Shown: positions 36,512 to 46,371 of the stretch, in pieces
Layout: the number at the start of each line of letters is the position of its first letter
How positions within the stretch are numbered: position 1 is the first letter of the stretch
Source of the DNA: Phanerodontia chrysosporium
Taxonomy: Eukaryota; Basidiomycota; Agaricomycetes; Polyporales; Phanerochaetaceae
Assembly: GCA_001910725.1 (NCBI GenBank)
Contig: MJGA01000006.1
Coordinates: forward strand, 1,054,001-1,118,000
Reading direction: 5' to 3'
Length of the DNA: 64,000 nucleotides
Made by a program: the position numbers and the translations under genes
Notes under the pieces: generated by a model
What the model saw: the letters and a program-made list of their open reading frames with translations, nothing else
Database searches by the model: none
Told to the model about the DNA's origin: nothing

Positions 36512-37111
36512 TATCACAAAAATGTGCTGCCCTAGCGCCTATACACCAAACCAACCAGCAATACTCACTGGCAAAGGTTTACTTGGACTACAAAGGGTGT
36601 AGCCAAGCTTGAAGACGAGGTATAGAGACTAGAGAGGTGAGATGCGATGAGATTGAAGCTGGGGAGGCACCCCCAGCCCTCAGGGTTTATATACATGTGC
36701 ACCAGGTCCCCAGGGACCGGTGTTCAGGGTCCTAGCTATCTAATACCTACTACGCTATTGGCTAGTGCCCTACAGGCATTCCTACATTCTCCTACACGTT
36801 CCTAAATGTTCCTACGATGTCCCAGAAACCTCCAGAACGTTCCAGCACTGTCCGGACCTGTCCAGAGACCTCCAGGGCTTTCTAGTCCATTCCGGAGTGT
36901 CTCGGCGCTTCCAGACCCTTGCCTGCTTCTAGACCTTCGACCATGTGACCCTGGGATACCGCACGTGTGCGCATCACGTGACCGCCGTATCACGTGACCA
37001 GCCCCGAGCCTAGGGCTGTCACTCCAGCGCTTCTGCATGTCACAGTTCGGAGTAATCGCTTCTGTCACCTGCTGCCCCTAACCCTAAGGGTTAAGACGAA
37101 AAACTGTGACA
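36512..37111 (-). repeat. Element 1, 3' LTR (600 bp)
   Basis: Complete LTR copy. On the minus strand a TATATAAA box lies at 36693-36686. Upstream in U3 are three CACGTG boxes (36962-36967, 36975-36980, 36991-36996) and a telomere-like CCCTAACCCTAAGGGTTAA at 37076-37094. Between U3 and TATA (36770-36880) there is a degenerate array of TTCCTA and TCCAG words. Confidence 0.93.
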
Positions 37112-37146
37112 TTACCCCCAATTCTAGCTGAACCTCCTGGTGAAGC

Positions 37147-40100
37147 CTAAATACCAGTGGAGCCAAAACCATCGCTGCTGCGAATGGTTGAGTCGAGGCG
37201 AGAAACCGAAGTTGGTTCGGCGTAGGAGATTCTTTCGAGCACGAGTTGAGCGACACGATCACCCTTGTGGAAAGTAAAGGTGTCGGGCGAGTTGTTGATG
37301 AGTAGAATTTTGAGCTCCCCTCGATAATCTCGGTCAATAACGCCTGCTCCTATGTCGATGCCTCTGAGGCTGAGGCCACTCCGTGGTGCGACTCGAGCGT
37401 AGGTACCTGGTGGAGTACACATTCGAAGGCCCGTTGACGCTAGCTTGCGATCATGGGGTTTGAGCGTAAGGTCTTCCGTGATGAAAAGATCCAACCCTGC
37501 ACTTTCTGGCGAGCCACGTGAGGGGAGTTTTGCGTCCTTGTTCATGAGCTCGACCTCGAACTGGTCGTCTGCTCCCCAAGATTGGAGTAGCGCGAGTTCG
37601 CGCACGAAAAACTCATCCTCCTCGTCGTGGTGGCGTTGCAGAAGGGAAATTGCCTTCGGCGCATCTGGGTATTTCCTGTGGAATTGTTTGACCTTCGCCA
37701 TAGCGTGCTTGAGATTGGGCAAGTATTCCCATGTGTCGCTATGCTCATCGTAGCCTCTCCACCGTACTCGGTACATAACACGGCCTTTAGAGTCTGGCTG
37801 TGCATCTACGATCTGCTCGACCTCGTACTCCTCGTCATCACCCACACGAATGGGTGGTAGGGGTTTGCGCGTGCGATTGGCAACCTCATCCTCGACGTGC
37901 TTCGTGAGCTTGCTTGCGTGGAAGACCGGGTGAATCTTCACATGGGCTGGTAACTTCAGCTTGAAGGTGACCGGTCCCAGCTGCTCTACGATCTCGTAAG
38001 GGCCTACTCGCTTTGGTGCCAGTTTCTTGGAGGGAACCCGAAGGTTCAGATCCTTTGCGTCAAGCCAAACACGGTCTCCGACCTTGAACAAGGGTTCTGA
38101 TTTACCCTGGTCGTAGTACCACTTCATTCGCTCTGCAGCCAGCATGAGCGCGGCTTTCGCCTGATCTTGGGCCTCCTGTCTAAGCTTCGTCCAGTCGTCC
38201 AGTTCTGACAACCTTGTAACACGGTCCTGCTCTGGGAACATGCGTGGATGACGGCCATATTCGACGAAGAATGGCGAGTTCTTGGTGCTTTCATGCGCCT
38301 GGTTGTTGTACGCAAACTCGGCAGAGGGCAAAAGGTACGCCCAGTCGTCCTGCCTGAAGCTTGTGTAGCAGCGCAGATACTGCTCCAATGACTGATTAAC
38401 TCGCTCAGTCTGACCGTCTGCCTGAGGGTGAAACGCTGTAGTCATTGCTGACTTGATCCCCAGGAGTCTGCACCATTCCTGGAAGAGTTTCGCTGCGAAC
38501 TGCGTTCCTCTATCTGAAATGATCTGTCTGGGTAGGCCGTGCAAAGGCCAAACACGCTCATAGAGCAAATTTCCCAGATCCTTGGCTGAAAACTCCTTGG
38601 TGATGGGGAGGAAATGTGCTCGCTTGGTTAAGCGGCAAACGACTACGAAGATAGCGTTGTAACCGTCCGACTCAGGCAAGTCCGTGATCATATCGCATGA
38701 GATTATCTCCCAGGGTTCCGACGGAACCTCGTTCGGTTGTAGCAGGCCAGCAGGCTTCTGGTTGACGTTTTTATGCGACTGGCAGACTTCGCAGCCTGCG
38801 ACGTACTTCTTGACGTAAACCGACATTCCTGGCCACCAGTAGTTGCGCGACAGCAACTCCAACGTCTTCCATCGTCCAGGGTGTCCAGCCCCAGGGAAGT
38901 CGTGGTGTAACTTGAGTAGATCCGCCCTAATCTCGTCGTCCTTGGGCACATACACCTTGCCTCGGTGCAGTAGTAGCCCGTCCTCGAGGTGCCATTCCGC
39001 TAAGTCCTTCCCGAACTCTCTTGGTCCTTTCAACATCAGGTCTTTGTACGACTTGGTGACTTCGTCGTCCAGCAGGGCTTTTCTGATCCTTTCTAGCAGT
39101 TTGCTATCGTCCACTATCGATGAATGGGTTGGTTGCATGGCTCGAATCGCGAAATATTCTGGCTTCAAAAGGACTTTTTCACGATTGTCGCAATCCACCC
39201 CCAATTCATGATCTGGCCTCCTGGACATTGGATCAGCCCGCTTCATCGTCTTTCCAGGCTTGTGCTCCAACTTGAAGTGGAAACGTGTGAGGAAAAGACT
39301 CCAACGTGCTTGGCGTCGCGTCAAGTCTTGCGCCTTGCGGAAATAGGTCAAATTCTGGTGATCTGACCATATGTCGAATGGTAGAGGGTGTCCCTCCAAG
39401 TGGTGGCGCCATTCCTTCAATGCGCGGATGATGGCTAGCATCTCCTTGTCGTATATCTCGTAGTTGCGCTCATGTACGCCTAGCGCCTTGGAGTAAAACG
39501 CGACAGGGTGCCAAAGGCCATCCTCGCCCAGTTGCTCAAGTACAGCCCCCGTAGCAAAGTCTGACGAATCGCATTCGAGCCTAAAAGGGTGCTCGTCGTC
39601 TGGAATCTTGAGAATAGGCGCAGTAGTGAACGCTCTTTTGAGTGTATCGAAGGCATCCTGCTGCTCAGGCCCCCATTCCCACTCTTTGCCTTTGCGGGTA
39701 AGCTCTGACAATGGGCGAACAATCTTGCCAAAGTCTCGAATAAACCGTCGGTAGAAGTTAGCAAAACCCAGGAAAGCCTGGACATCTTTGACCCTTTTGG
39801 GTATGGGCCAAGATAAAACGCCATCTACCTTCGATGGATCCATCTGAACCGACCCCTTGCTGATGATCATTCCGAGGTATTCAATGCTATCCGTCTCGAA
39901 GAAGCATTTTTCTGGCTTAGCGAACAGGTCATTGTCGCGTAGCCGCTGCAATACCTCGCGAACTAATCGCCGATGGTGGTCCAAGTCATTCGTGAAGATG
40001 AGAATGTCGTCTAGGTAGACCATGACATGCCCTTCTCGAATCAGATCGTCGAGAATATGGTTCATCATGCGCTGAAAGGTTGCTGGTGCATTGCTGAGGC

Positions 40101-41279
40101 CGAAGAACATCACTGTAGGTTCGTATAAACCGAAAGGTGTGATGAAGGCCAGCTTCCACTCGTCTCCTTCCTTGATTCTGACGTTGTTATACCCCCATCT
40201 AAGGTCAATCTTGGTGTATATACTAGCCTTAGATAGTCGATCTATAAGGTCTGAGATCTTGGGTATAGGGAAGCGGTCTTTCTTAACGACTTCGTTCAGC
40301 TTTCTGTAGTCCTGCACCAAGCGCAATGAACCGTCCTTCTTCTTCACGAAAAAGACTGGTGCTGCCAGCGGGGATTTACTTGGTCTGATGTATCCCTTGG
40401 CGAGATTCTCCTGAATCCACTCGTCCAGAGAATTCCTCTCTTCTGGCGACAGCGAGTAATTACGAGCTGGTCGAGGTAGGGTAGCTCCGTCGATAAACTC
40501 GACAGCGTGGTCGTAAGGCTTTCGTACGGGTAACCGTTCGCTTGCACGCTTCGAAAACACGTCCCCATAGTCTTGATACTGTGCAGGGACAAGCTGCTCC
40601 CAGCCCTCGATTCCCTCCAGCGAACGAATACTGCACATCGCTGCGATCTTCCGGCAAGTTAATGCCAAAACGCGGCCATCTGGGGTGGAAGGGTCGACCC
40701 ACTGGAGCCAAGGCTCCTCTTCTTCCTCCTCGAAGTCCTCATCCATAGGTTCTTCGAGCTCTGCTTGCGCTACTTGAGCCTTGTGGCTGGTAAAGCGACA
40801 AGAATCTGGGCATCTGGAGTACTTCCACTCGCCCTTATCCCAATCTATCTCGGGATTATGCTTCTTCAAGTAGCTAAAGCCGAGGAACATGTCCTTTCCA
40901 CCCAGATCTGTAATGAGGCATGCTTGTCTGGAGACATGGTCCCCTACGGCTACGTCGAGCCAAGCGTACTCCTCAATACTGCCACACTTGTTCCTGGAGC
41001 CATCTGCGTTGTAAACGCGTATCTCCCTGGCCAGCTGGTTCGTCTTCAGCTTATGCTTCTTGACGAAGCGATGGCTAATGAACACAGCATAGGCCCCTGA
41101 ATCAACCAGCGCGGTAGTCTGCACTCTGATTTCCTTACCCTGACTCAAAGTTACTGGAACGATAAAGCTCGATTTAGAGGGTAAACTAGAGACTTTTCTC
41201 GATTCCAAAACTGATCTAATACATTCTACTGAGTCGGGAGGGTAAAGGAAATCTAAAAACGGACCAGATGTCGCAGACT
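37147..41279 (-). CDS. Element 1 pol: protease, RT, RNase H, integrase, chromodomain, dUTPase
   Basis: An uninterrupted frame of at least 1,353 codons in the -1 frame relative to gag, open through the end of gag, so expression by -1 frameshifting is likely. Numbering from the codon at 41208: protease A-L-V-D-S-G at about 33-38; reverse transcriptase with catalytic Y-L-D-D at 398-401; RNase H (L-E-C-D-S-S-D) near 545; integrase with an H-H-C-C zinc motif (H-H-D...C-E-V-C) near 800-850 and D-D-E residues after it; chromodomain (Y-E-V-E-Q-I-V-D, Y-R-V-R-W-R-G-Y) near 1155-1210. The last ~125 residues are a complete dUTPase: motif 1 S-A-G-L-D-L-F, motif 2 P-R-S-G-L-S-L, motif 3 G-V-I-D-R-D-Y-R-G, motif 4 K-G-D-R-V-A-Q-L and motif 5 G-F-G-S-T-G. 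No frame break was seen. Confidence 0.93.
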
Positions 41280-42860
41280 CTACATCGGTCCCTGCAGAAA
41301 ATCCTCATCGTCTGAGAATACCACGCGGTTAATCTTCTGCGCCTTCTCCTTCGAAGACGACTTCTTCTTTTGCTTGGTCTTGGGGGTATCTTCTTCTTCT
41401 GAGCTATCTGAGCTCGATTCCTCGTCAGAGGCTACCTCCTGGAATCTCTCCGAGTCGCTGGCGTACACCTCGCGCACGCTGTTCTTCGTGTGGCGAGAGC
41501 CCTTATCCTTCTCCTTTCCCTTTGAAGGCGAAGCCTTTGACGAACTGGCCACCGGTGCATTGGTGGTTTTACTCGACGACGTCGAAGAACCTGAGTTGTT
41601 CTTCTTCGATGGACACTCCTTGGCGATGTGGCCTTTGCCTCCACACTGAGCGCAGCAGCCTTTCTTCTTCGCCTCCTCGAACGACATGGCAACCTTCTGA
41701 ACTTTGGCTGTCTTGCCTTTACCCTGGGCTGAGCCCTTCTTCAAGGCGTCGACATCCATAGCGTCAGGGTCTTTCGACGACTGAGGCTGTCCAGAGAGTA
41801 CGGTGCCCGTCAAGAGACGTTGATCCTGCAGAATCTCCTGAACATCCTTCAACCAACCATCCCAGGTCGTAGCCCACTGAGCACGACCACGGGCTGCCAG
41901 TACATCGGCGGCGGCACGAGGGGTATGGGCATAGGCTTTGACCAACAGTTCCTCGTTGGAGAAGCCAGTTTGGCGAGCCAGCGAACGGAAACGAGCAGCA
42001 AACTCATTGAAAGTCTTCTCGTTCGTTCCTTTCTTGCTGACAAGCTGCTCAAACTCTGCCCTTGCCCTGTCCTTCTTGTCGGTCTGTTGGAATCCTTTCT
42101 GGAGTTCGTTCACAAAGTTGGTCCAAGTACCAAGGGGCTTTGAGTCTGCCACCTTGTCGAAGTACTCTTGCATGACCTTCTTTGCTGAACCTCGCAGGTA
42201 AGTCATCGCCGTCTCTATCTTCTTTTCGTCGTCCATTACGCCACGGTGGCGCAACCAGAGTGCCATCGACTCGAGCCAGTCATCCAGCTTACTAGCCTTA
42301 TCACCATTAAAGGTGTCAGGCTCCTTCATGGTAGGGAACAAAGACTGAGACAACCCAACGTTGCCTCCACTAGTGCCTTGCTGAACCAACACTTTCAAGC
42401 TCTCGTTCTCCTGCTTCAGCACCTGCATAGCGTTCTGCAAAACGCGATTTTGGTTCTGAGCCTCTGCTATCTGCGCAGACAAGTGCTGTCTAGTCTGCTC
42501 AAGAGTGTCTATCTGCTCCTGAAGTGTCTTAGCCTCGGTTTTGCGTTTGCGAAGGGCTTCCTTCAAGCGAAGGACTTCTGAACCCATTTCCGACCTTACT
42601 TGAGCTATCTCAGCCTTTACCCAATTACCCAGGCTGTCAACGAGGGCCTTGAAGTCGCCAGGAGTCAGTCCTTCCTGAGCGGCTTGTACCCATGACTGGC
42701 TGTACTCTTCGTAAGAGGTCGAAAGCGGCGCAGCGGCCAAAACTGGGGTAGGGCCTCCCTCAGCCATAGAGCCGAGTTCTAACGCTCCCCAAGGGTCCAT
42801 ACCACTTGAACTCGCAGCAGAACGCAAACCAAAGTCAACAGGATTTGAATTGAGCGACAT
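41280..42860 (-). CDS. Element 1 gag
   Basis: 526 codons from a real ATG (M-S-L-N-S-N-P) to the stop at 41280-41282. A coiled coil with Leu/Gln/Glu repeats (about residues 90-165) precedes the capsid-like region (F-P-T-M-K-E-P-D-T-F-N-G-D-K then L-R-H-R-G-V-M, M-T-Y-L-R-G-S-A). A CCHC knuckle C-C-A-Q-C-G-G-K-G-H-I-A-K-E-C lies near residue 410, followed by a Ser/Lys/acidic tail. It forms the virus-like particle in the cytoplasm. Confidence 0.92.
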   Translation of the reverse strand: MSLNSNPVDFGLRSAASSSGMDPWGALELGSMAEGGPTPVLAAAPLSTSYEEYSQSWVQAAQEGLTPGDFKALVDSLGNWVKAEIAQVRSEMGSEVLRLKEALRKRKTEAKTLQEQIDTLEQTRQHLSAQIAEAQNQNRVLQNAMQVLKQENESLKVLVQQGTSGGNVGLSQSLFPTMKEPDTFNGDKASKLDDWLESMALWLRHRGVMDDEKKIETAMTYLRGSAKKVMQEYFDKVADSKPLGTWTNFVNELQKGFQQTDKKDRARAEFEQLVSKKGTNEKTFNEFAARFRSLARQTGFSNEELLVKAYAHTPRAAADVLAARGRAQWATTWDGWLKDVQEILQDQRLLTGTVLSGQPQSSKDPDAMDVDALKKGSAQGKGKTAKVQKVAMSFEEAKKKGCCAQCGGKGHIAKECPSKKNNSGSSTSSSKTTNAPVASSSKASPSKGKEKDKGSRHTKNSVREVYASDSERFQEVASDEESSSDSSEEEDTPKTKQKKKSSSKEKAQKINRVVFSDDEDFLQGPM

Positions 42861-42889
42861 CTTGATTCAAAAACGCGCAGATACAAAAA

Positions 42890-43701
42890 CTAATCGAGGT
42901 TCTTCTCCAAAAACAACCAATCTTCACCCAACTCCTGAATCAGCTCCCTGCAATGCTCAGCGAAGCGTGGCTTAAGCTCAGCGAAGCTATGTGCGCCTGC
43001 CTTCTTCAAATCCCTCGAAATCTTCTTCCACTCCCTCGTGGTGTACTCCTTCGTCTCGACGATGGTCTGAAGGTGTTTGCGAATGTTGTCGAACCTCTCC
43101 TTGAACAAGCCCAAGGTGTAGAGCTCGTGTTCAGTCAACCCAACTCGAAAACGCTGCTCGTCTAGCTTCTGAAAGAACGGACCCAAGTGGTTAAGGGCGC
43201 CGTTGAACTTTCGTCCGTAGTCGCGCAGCTGATGGACCTGAGTGTTGGTGTGAAAGCGAAGGTCTTTGGAATGGGTTTGACTTCGATAGGGGGAGTAGGG
43301 GGAGGTTCAATACGTTCGATGAGGGGTAGAGGGGGAGGGGCGTTCGCGATGCGATCGAGTAGGCGGCGCTTGCGCTGTTCGTTGCGATAGTCTTCGAGCT
43401 GAAGCTGGTGCTTGAAGTCGTTCAAGTCTGCTTCACGAGCAAGCCTTTCACGACGACCAGGGACAGGGGTGTAGGGTGTAGTGCGAGGTTTGTACGCAGG
43501 GCGCGGCTTCCCAACGTCTTTGAAGCGGTGAAGGTTCGAGATCTTGATGCGCTCAAGCAAGGGTTTGCCAGAGCTCTCGTCCTTAGCAAGGACAAAACGG
43601 TTCCTAGCAGCTTTAGGCACTAGTAAACACGGGTCAGCCTGTGTACACAAGCCAGAAAACTTCTCCACACAGGCAAAGCGCAAGGCTTTCCTGCCAGCCA
43701 A
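42890..43701 (-). other. Element 1 pre-gag open frames without any Met codon (ORF0)
   Basis: A frame from 43701 to about 43265 encodes a charged, Pro-rich region ending P-I-P-K; the coding sense then moves by -1 and continues (D-L-R-F-H-T-N-T) to the stop at 42890, with amphipathic Leu/Glu/Arg-rich sequence ending K-N-L-D. Neither part contains an ATG, and the entire leader 42861-44010 contains none on this strand in any frame. A similar pre-gag frame occurs in element 2. If translated it needs a non-AUG start or a frameshift from elsewhere; it could also act only as RNA. Function unknown. Confidence 0.45.
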
Positions 43702-43997
43702 CCCTCAACGAAGAGAAAGGGGTATTACTGCGGGTTTCCACGCCACGCAGCTAAAACTGGTTGGACAGGGTATTACACCCTTAGTCCAGCACTACAACAG
43801 GGGTTACTCGTCCGCAGGCAAAGCCCTCTGAGGTGGGTTACACCACGTTCCCCTGTCTGTACCTAAAAAGGTACTATAGTGCCCACTTACGCCTGTGGAT
43901 CGGCAGAAAACTGAACAAAGCGCAAAAGCACTTGTTCAAACAAGCCCCCAGAACCCAAAGCAATAACCTAGGCCACCAAAGGTGGAGTAGGTTGGCT

Positions 43998-44008
43998 AGC
44001 TTCAATCT
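43998..44008 (-). promoter_or_regulatory. Element 1 self-primer binding site
   Basis: On minus, AGATTGAAGCT begins 2 nt after the 5' LTR (LTR border 44011). The predicted RNA 5' end, AGCTTCAATCT (minus strand of 44149-44159), lies about 34 nt downstream of the TATATAAA box (44192-44185) and is its exact 11-nt complement. This is the arrangement of the Tf1 self-priming mechanism; no tRNA-type TGG site is present. Confidence 0.75.
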
Positions 44009-44010
44009 TC

Positions 44011-44409
44011 TATCACAAAAATGTGCTGCCCTAGCGCCTATACACCAAACCAACCAGCAATACTCACTGGCAAAGGTTTACTTGGACTACAAAGGGTGTA
44101 GCCAAGCTTGAAGACGAGGTATAGAGACTAGAGAGGTGAGATGCGATGAGATTGAAGCTGGGGAGGCACCCCCAGCCCTCAGGGTTTATATACATGTGCA
44201 CCAGGTCCCCAGGGACCGGTGTTCAGGGTCCTAGCTATCTAATACCTACTACGCTATTGGCTAGTGCCCTACAGGCATTCCTACATTCTCCTACACGTTC
44301 CTAAATGTTCCTACGATGTCCAGAAACCTCCAGAACGTTCCAGCACTGTCCGGACCTGTCCAGAGACCTCCAGGGCTTTCTAGTCCATTCCGGAGTGTCT
44401 CGGCGCTTC
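44011..44409 (-). repeat. Element 1, 5' LTR, R-U5 and proximal U3 part
   Basis: First part of the split 5' LTR. It includes the TATA box (44185-44192) and the transcription start region, and ends in GCTTC (44405-44409), the left copy of the element 2 target duplication. Confidence 0.93.
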
Positions 44410-45103
44410 TGTCACGGATGTGACGGTGCTGCCCTATTTTTCGCCGATTTTTGGCTATTTTCCTCGATTAATCCAACGGGCGAGCAGCCCTCGCGCCGTC
44501 TGGAGTCCTAGCCGCCCACACTCAGCGCCTGGCCATGCAGCGCCAGCGCCCTGATGGCGCATCACCCCTAGACGCCAGCGCATCCCGCTGCGCGCTCAGA
44601 CGCTGCCCGGATCACCGGTCTGCCCTGCAACCGGTTCCCCGGATCGCCGAGGAGGCACTGTCATCCCTGATGACTCCCCTCGCCGAGACACGCCGAGCTG
44701 ATCAGCCTGATGACACAGCCTCGGCCCGACGCAGCCTCGAGATACTGCCAGCTGACACAGCCTCGTGACATAGCCCCAGCACAGCCTCGCCGCGCAGCCC
44801 GCGTCGCAGCCTCGCTGGCTATGCTGAGCGCTGCCCATCAGCTTATGTAATCGTATAGCCTGCCCTGAACTCTTGTAGTATATATAGGTAGCACCTCTCG
44901 CTCCTGTCCGTCATCTCGACCTCTTGGTCAATACGGACAGGTAAGCCCCCGCTTGTATTGTAATTACAAACACTAATGATATCTTGGTCAATACGGACAG
45001 TTGAACAAACCGTTCGTCGCTGCGTGATTCGCTCCGCCGCGCCATCTCGTCGACCTCCCCACTTGTGCTCCCTCGTGAAGCGTTGAGCCCCTGCTCCGCG
45101 ACA
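44410..45103 (+). repeat. Element 2, 5' LTR
   Basis: 694 bp. TATATATA at 44879-44886; predicted RNA start ATCTCGACCT at 44913-44922. A 17-nt direct repeat TTGGTCAATACGGACAG occurs at 44924-44940 and 44984-45000, flanking a GTAAG...CTAAT...ACAG segment. Confidence 0.95.
44941..45000 (+). other. Intron-like segment in element 2 LTR leader
   Basis: Begins GTAAGC, has a CACTAATG branch-point-like site and ends GGACAG, 60 nt in all, the normal intron size here. Identical 17-nt repeats end at each splice border. The sole ATG (44976-44978) between the predicted RNA start and the gag ATG 1.4 kb later lies inside it. The same segment is in the 3' LTR (51941-52000). Confidence 0.5.
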
Positions 45104-45105
45104 TT

Positions 45106-45115
45106 AGGTCGAGAT
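45106..45115 (+). promoter_or_regulatory. Element 2 self-primer binding site
   Basis: AGGTCGAGAT, 2 nt after the LTR end, is the exact complement of ATCTCGACCT at the predicted RNA 5' end (44913-44922), which begins 34 nt after the start of the TATA box. Confidence 0.75.
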
Positions 45116-45233
45116 CTTTTGGGTGCCCTAGGCATTTTTCCCTACCGCTCCCCCAAACCCCGTTTAAAAAAGTTTATTCCCTCCGTTTAAAGCGAGTACG
45201 TCGTAGTCGAGCAGCCTGCTCACTCCGTACACG

Positions 45234-45943
45234 TTGCTGAAGTCCTTGCTTGCAGTGCCGAAAGACGTCCGGCTCAAGGACCACATCCCCCAGCGCATCT
45301 TCGACCGCCTCCAACGTCGTCGCGAGGCCGGTAACCCCGTCAAGTGGACAGACCGCAAAGTCAAGGCGGTCGTCAAGTACGTCTCCACGCTCCCCCAGCC
45401 TCCACCCTCCGTCCCCTCCATCAACTGGACTGCCGTTCGCGAGGCTCGTGAAGCCGAACAGCGTGTAGGCAACCACATCCGCGAGCAGCGCCAACGCGAG
45501 GCGCAAGAAGCCCAGGCCGCCGTAGCCGCCTCCTCCTCTAAGCTCAGTTTGGCAGAGCGCCTCAGCGCCGCCCCGACGTACGAGCCCATCACCCGCAAGC
45601 CCGTCGGCATCGACATCCCGAAGTACTCCCCACCGACCTCGTCGGCATCTTTACGCCCAAGCTCGACGCAACCATCAAGCGTCTCAAGGCCGTCGAAGAA
45701 GTCGACCTCTTCCACCTCGTTAACAGCGACCGCGCGCACGGCGTCTGCCAGCTGCTCGAACGCCTTCGGCAGATTCGCAACGAGCTCAGCCGCCTCGCTC
45801 CTACCACTACGTTTAAGGAGTGGCATCAGTACGAGCTTGGACTAGCTCAGATTGGTGACATTCCGTTCGTCGGCTTAAGGCGCAATTTCCGCCGCATCGT
45901 AGGAGAGCTGGACATAGTGTACCGGGCCGGGTATTTCGATTAG
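45234..45943 (+). other. Element 2 pre-gag open frames without any Met codon (ORF0)
   Basis: The first frame (from a TTG at 45234) encodes a basic region, then a Glu/Ala/Gln coiled coil, up to I-D-I-P-K; the coding sense then shifts by -1 near 45623 and continues V-L-P-T-D-L-V-G-I-F to the stop at 45941-45943 (ending G-Y-F-D). Leu/Glu/Arg spacing suggests helices. No ATG occurs anywhere in 45104-46371. The gag frame itself is open back to about 45859, overlapping the end of ORF0 in the -1 frame, so an ORF0-gag fusion by frameshifting is possible. Confidence 0.45.
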
Positions 45944-46371
45944 TTTACAAATACATTTCTGTCGCTCTGGATTTCGATTGCTCGAATTGTCCGCACTTCT
46001 TCGGGCGAACCACAGAGAACGGCGTCACTCTTCCTGCTGATCTCCACGTCGAGGAAAACAACGGGTCTCGAGAAGCCAGGGAGTGCAGTCAGCAGCCCTG
46101 CCCTTATCGAGAGACTGCCCCTCCGCTACTCCCGGTTCCGCCTAGCGACCGAGAGACACAGTTCGAGCGCCCTCATTTCGCGCAACGGCTAGAATTCGCC
46201 CGCGCCTCTGCCACCACTCCGAATACTCCTGATCACAGTCCCCCGGACAGCAGCCACCACTCGTCTCCCGAGACATCGCTCGGCTCCGTCCTCTCCGAAC
46301 ACGAACCCGCTCCCTCTCCGTTTAACCTCTCCCGCGCTCAATCAGGAGCCAACACTCCCCGTCCCCCCAAC

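Noticed and set aside
41283..41320. Canonical -1 slippery heptamer at the element 1 gag end
   Set aside because: The T-rich stretch before the stop does not fit X-XXY-YYZ in the gag frame.
45104..45130. tRNA-type primer binding site in element 2
   Set aside because: No TGG-led tRNA complement; self-priming explains the sequence better.
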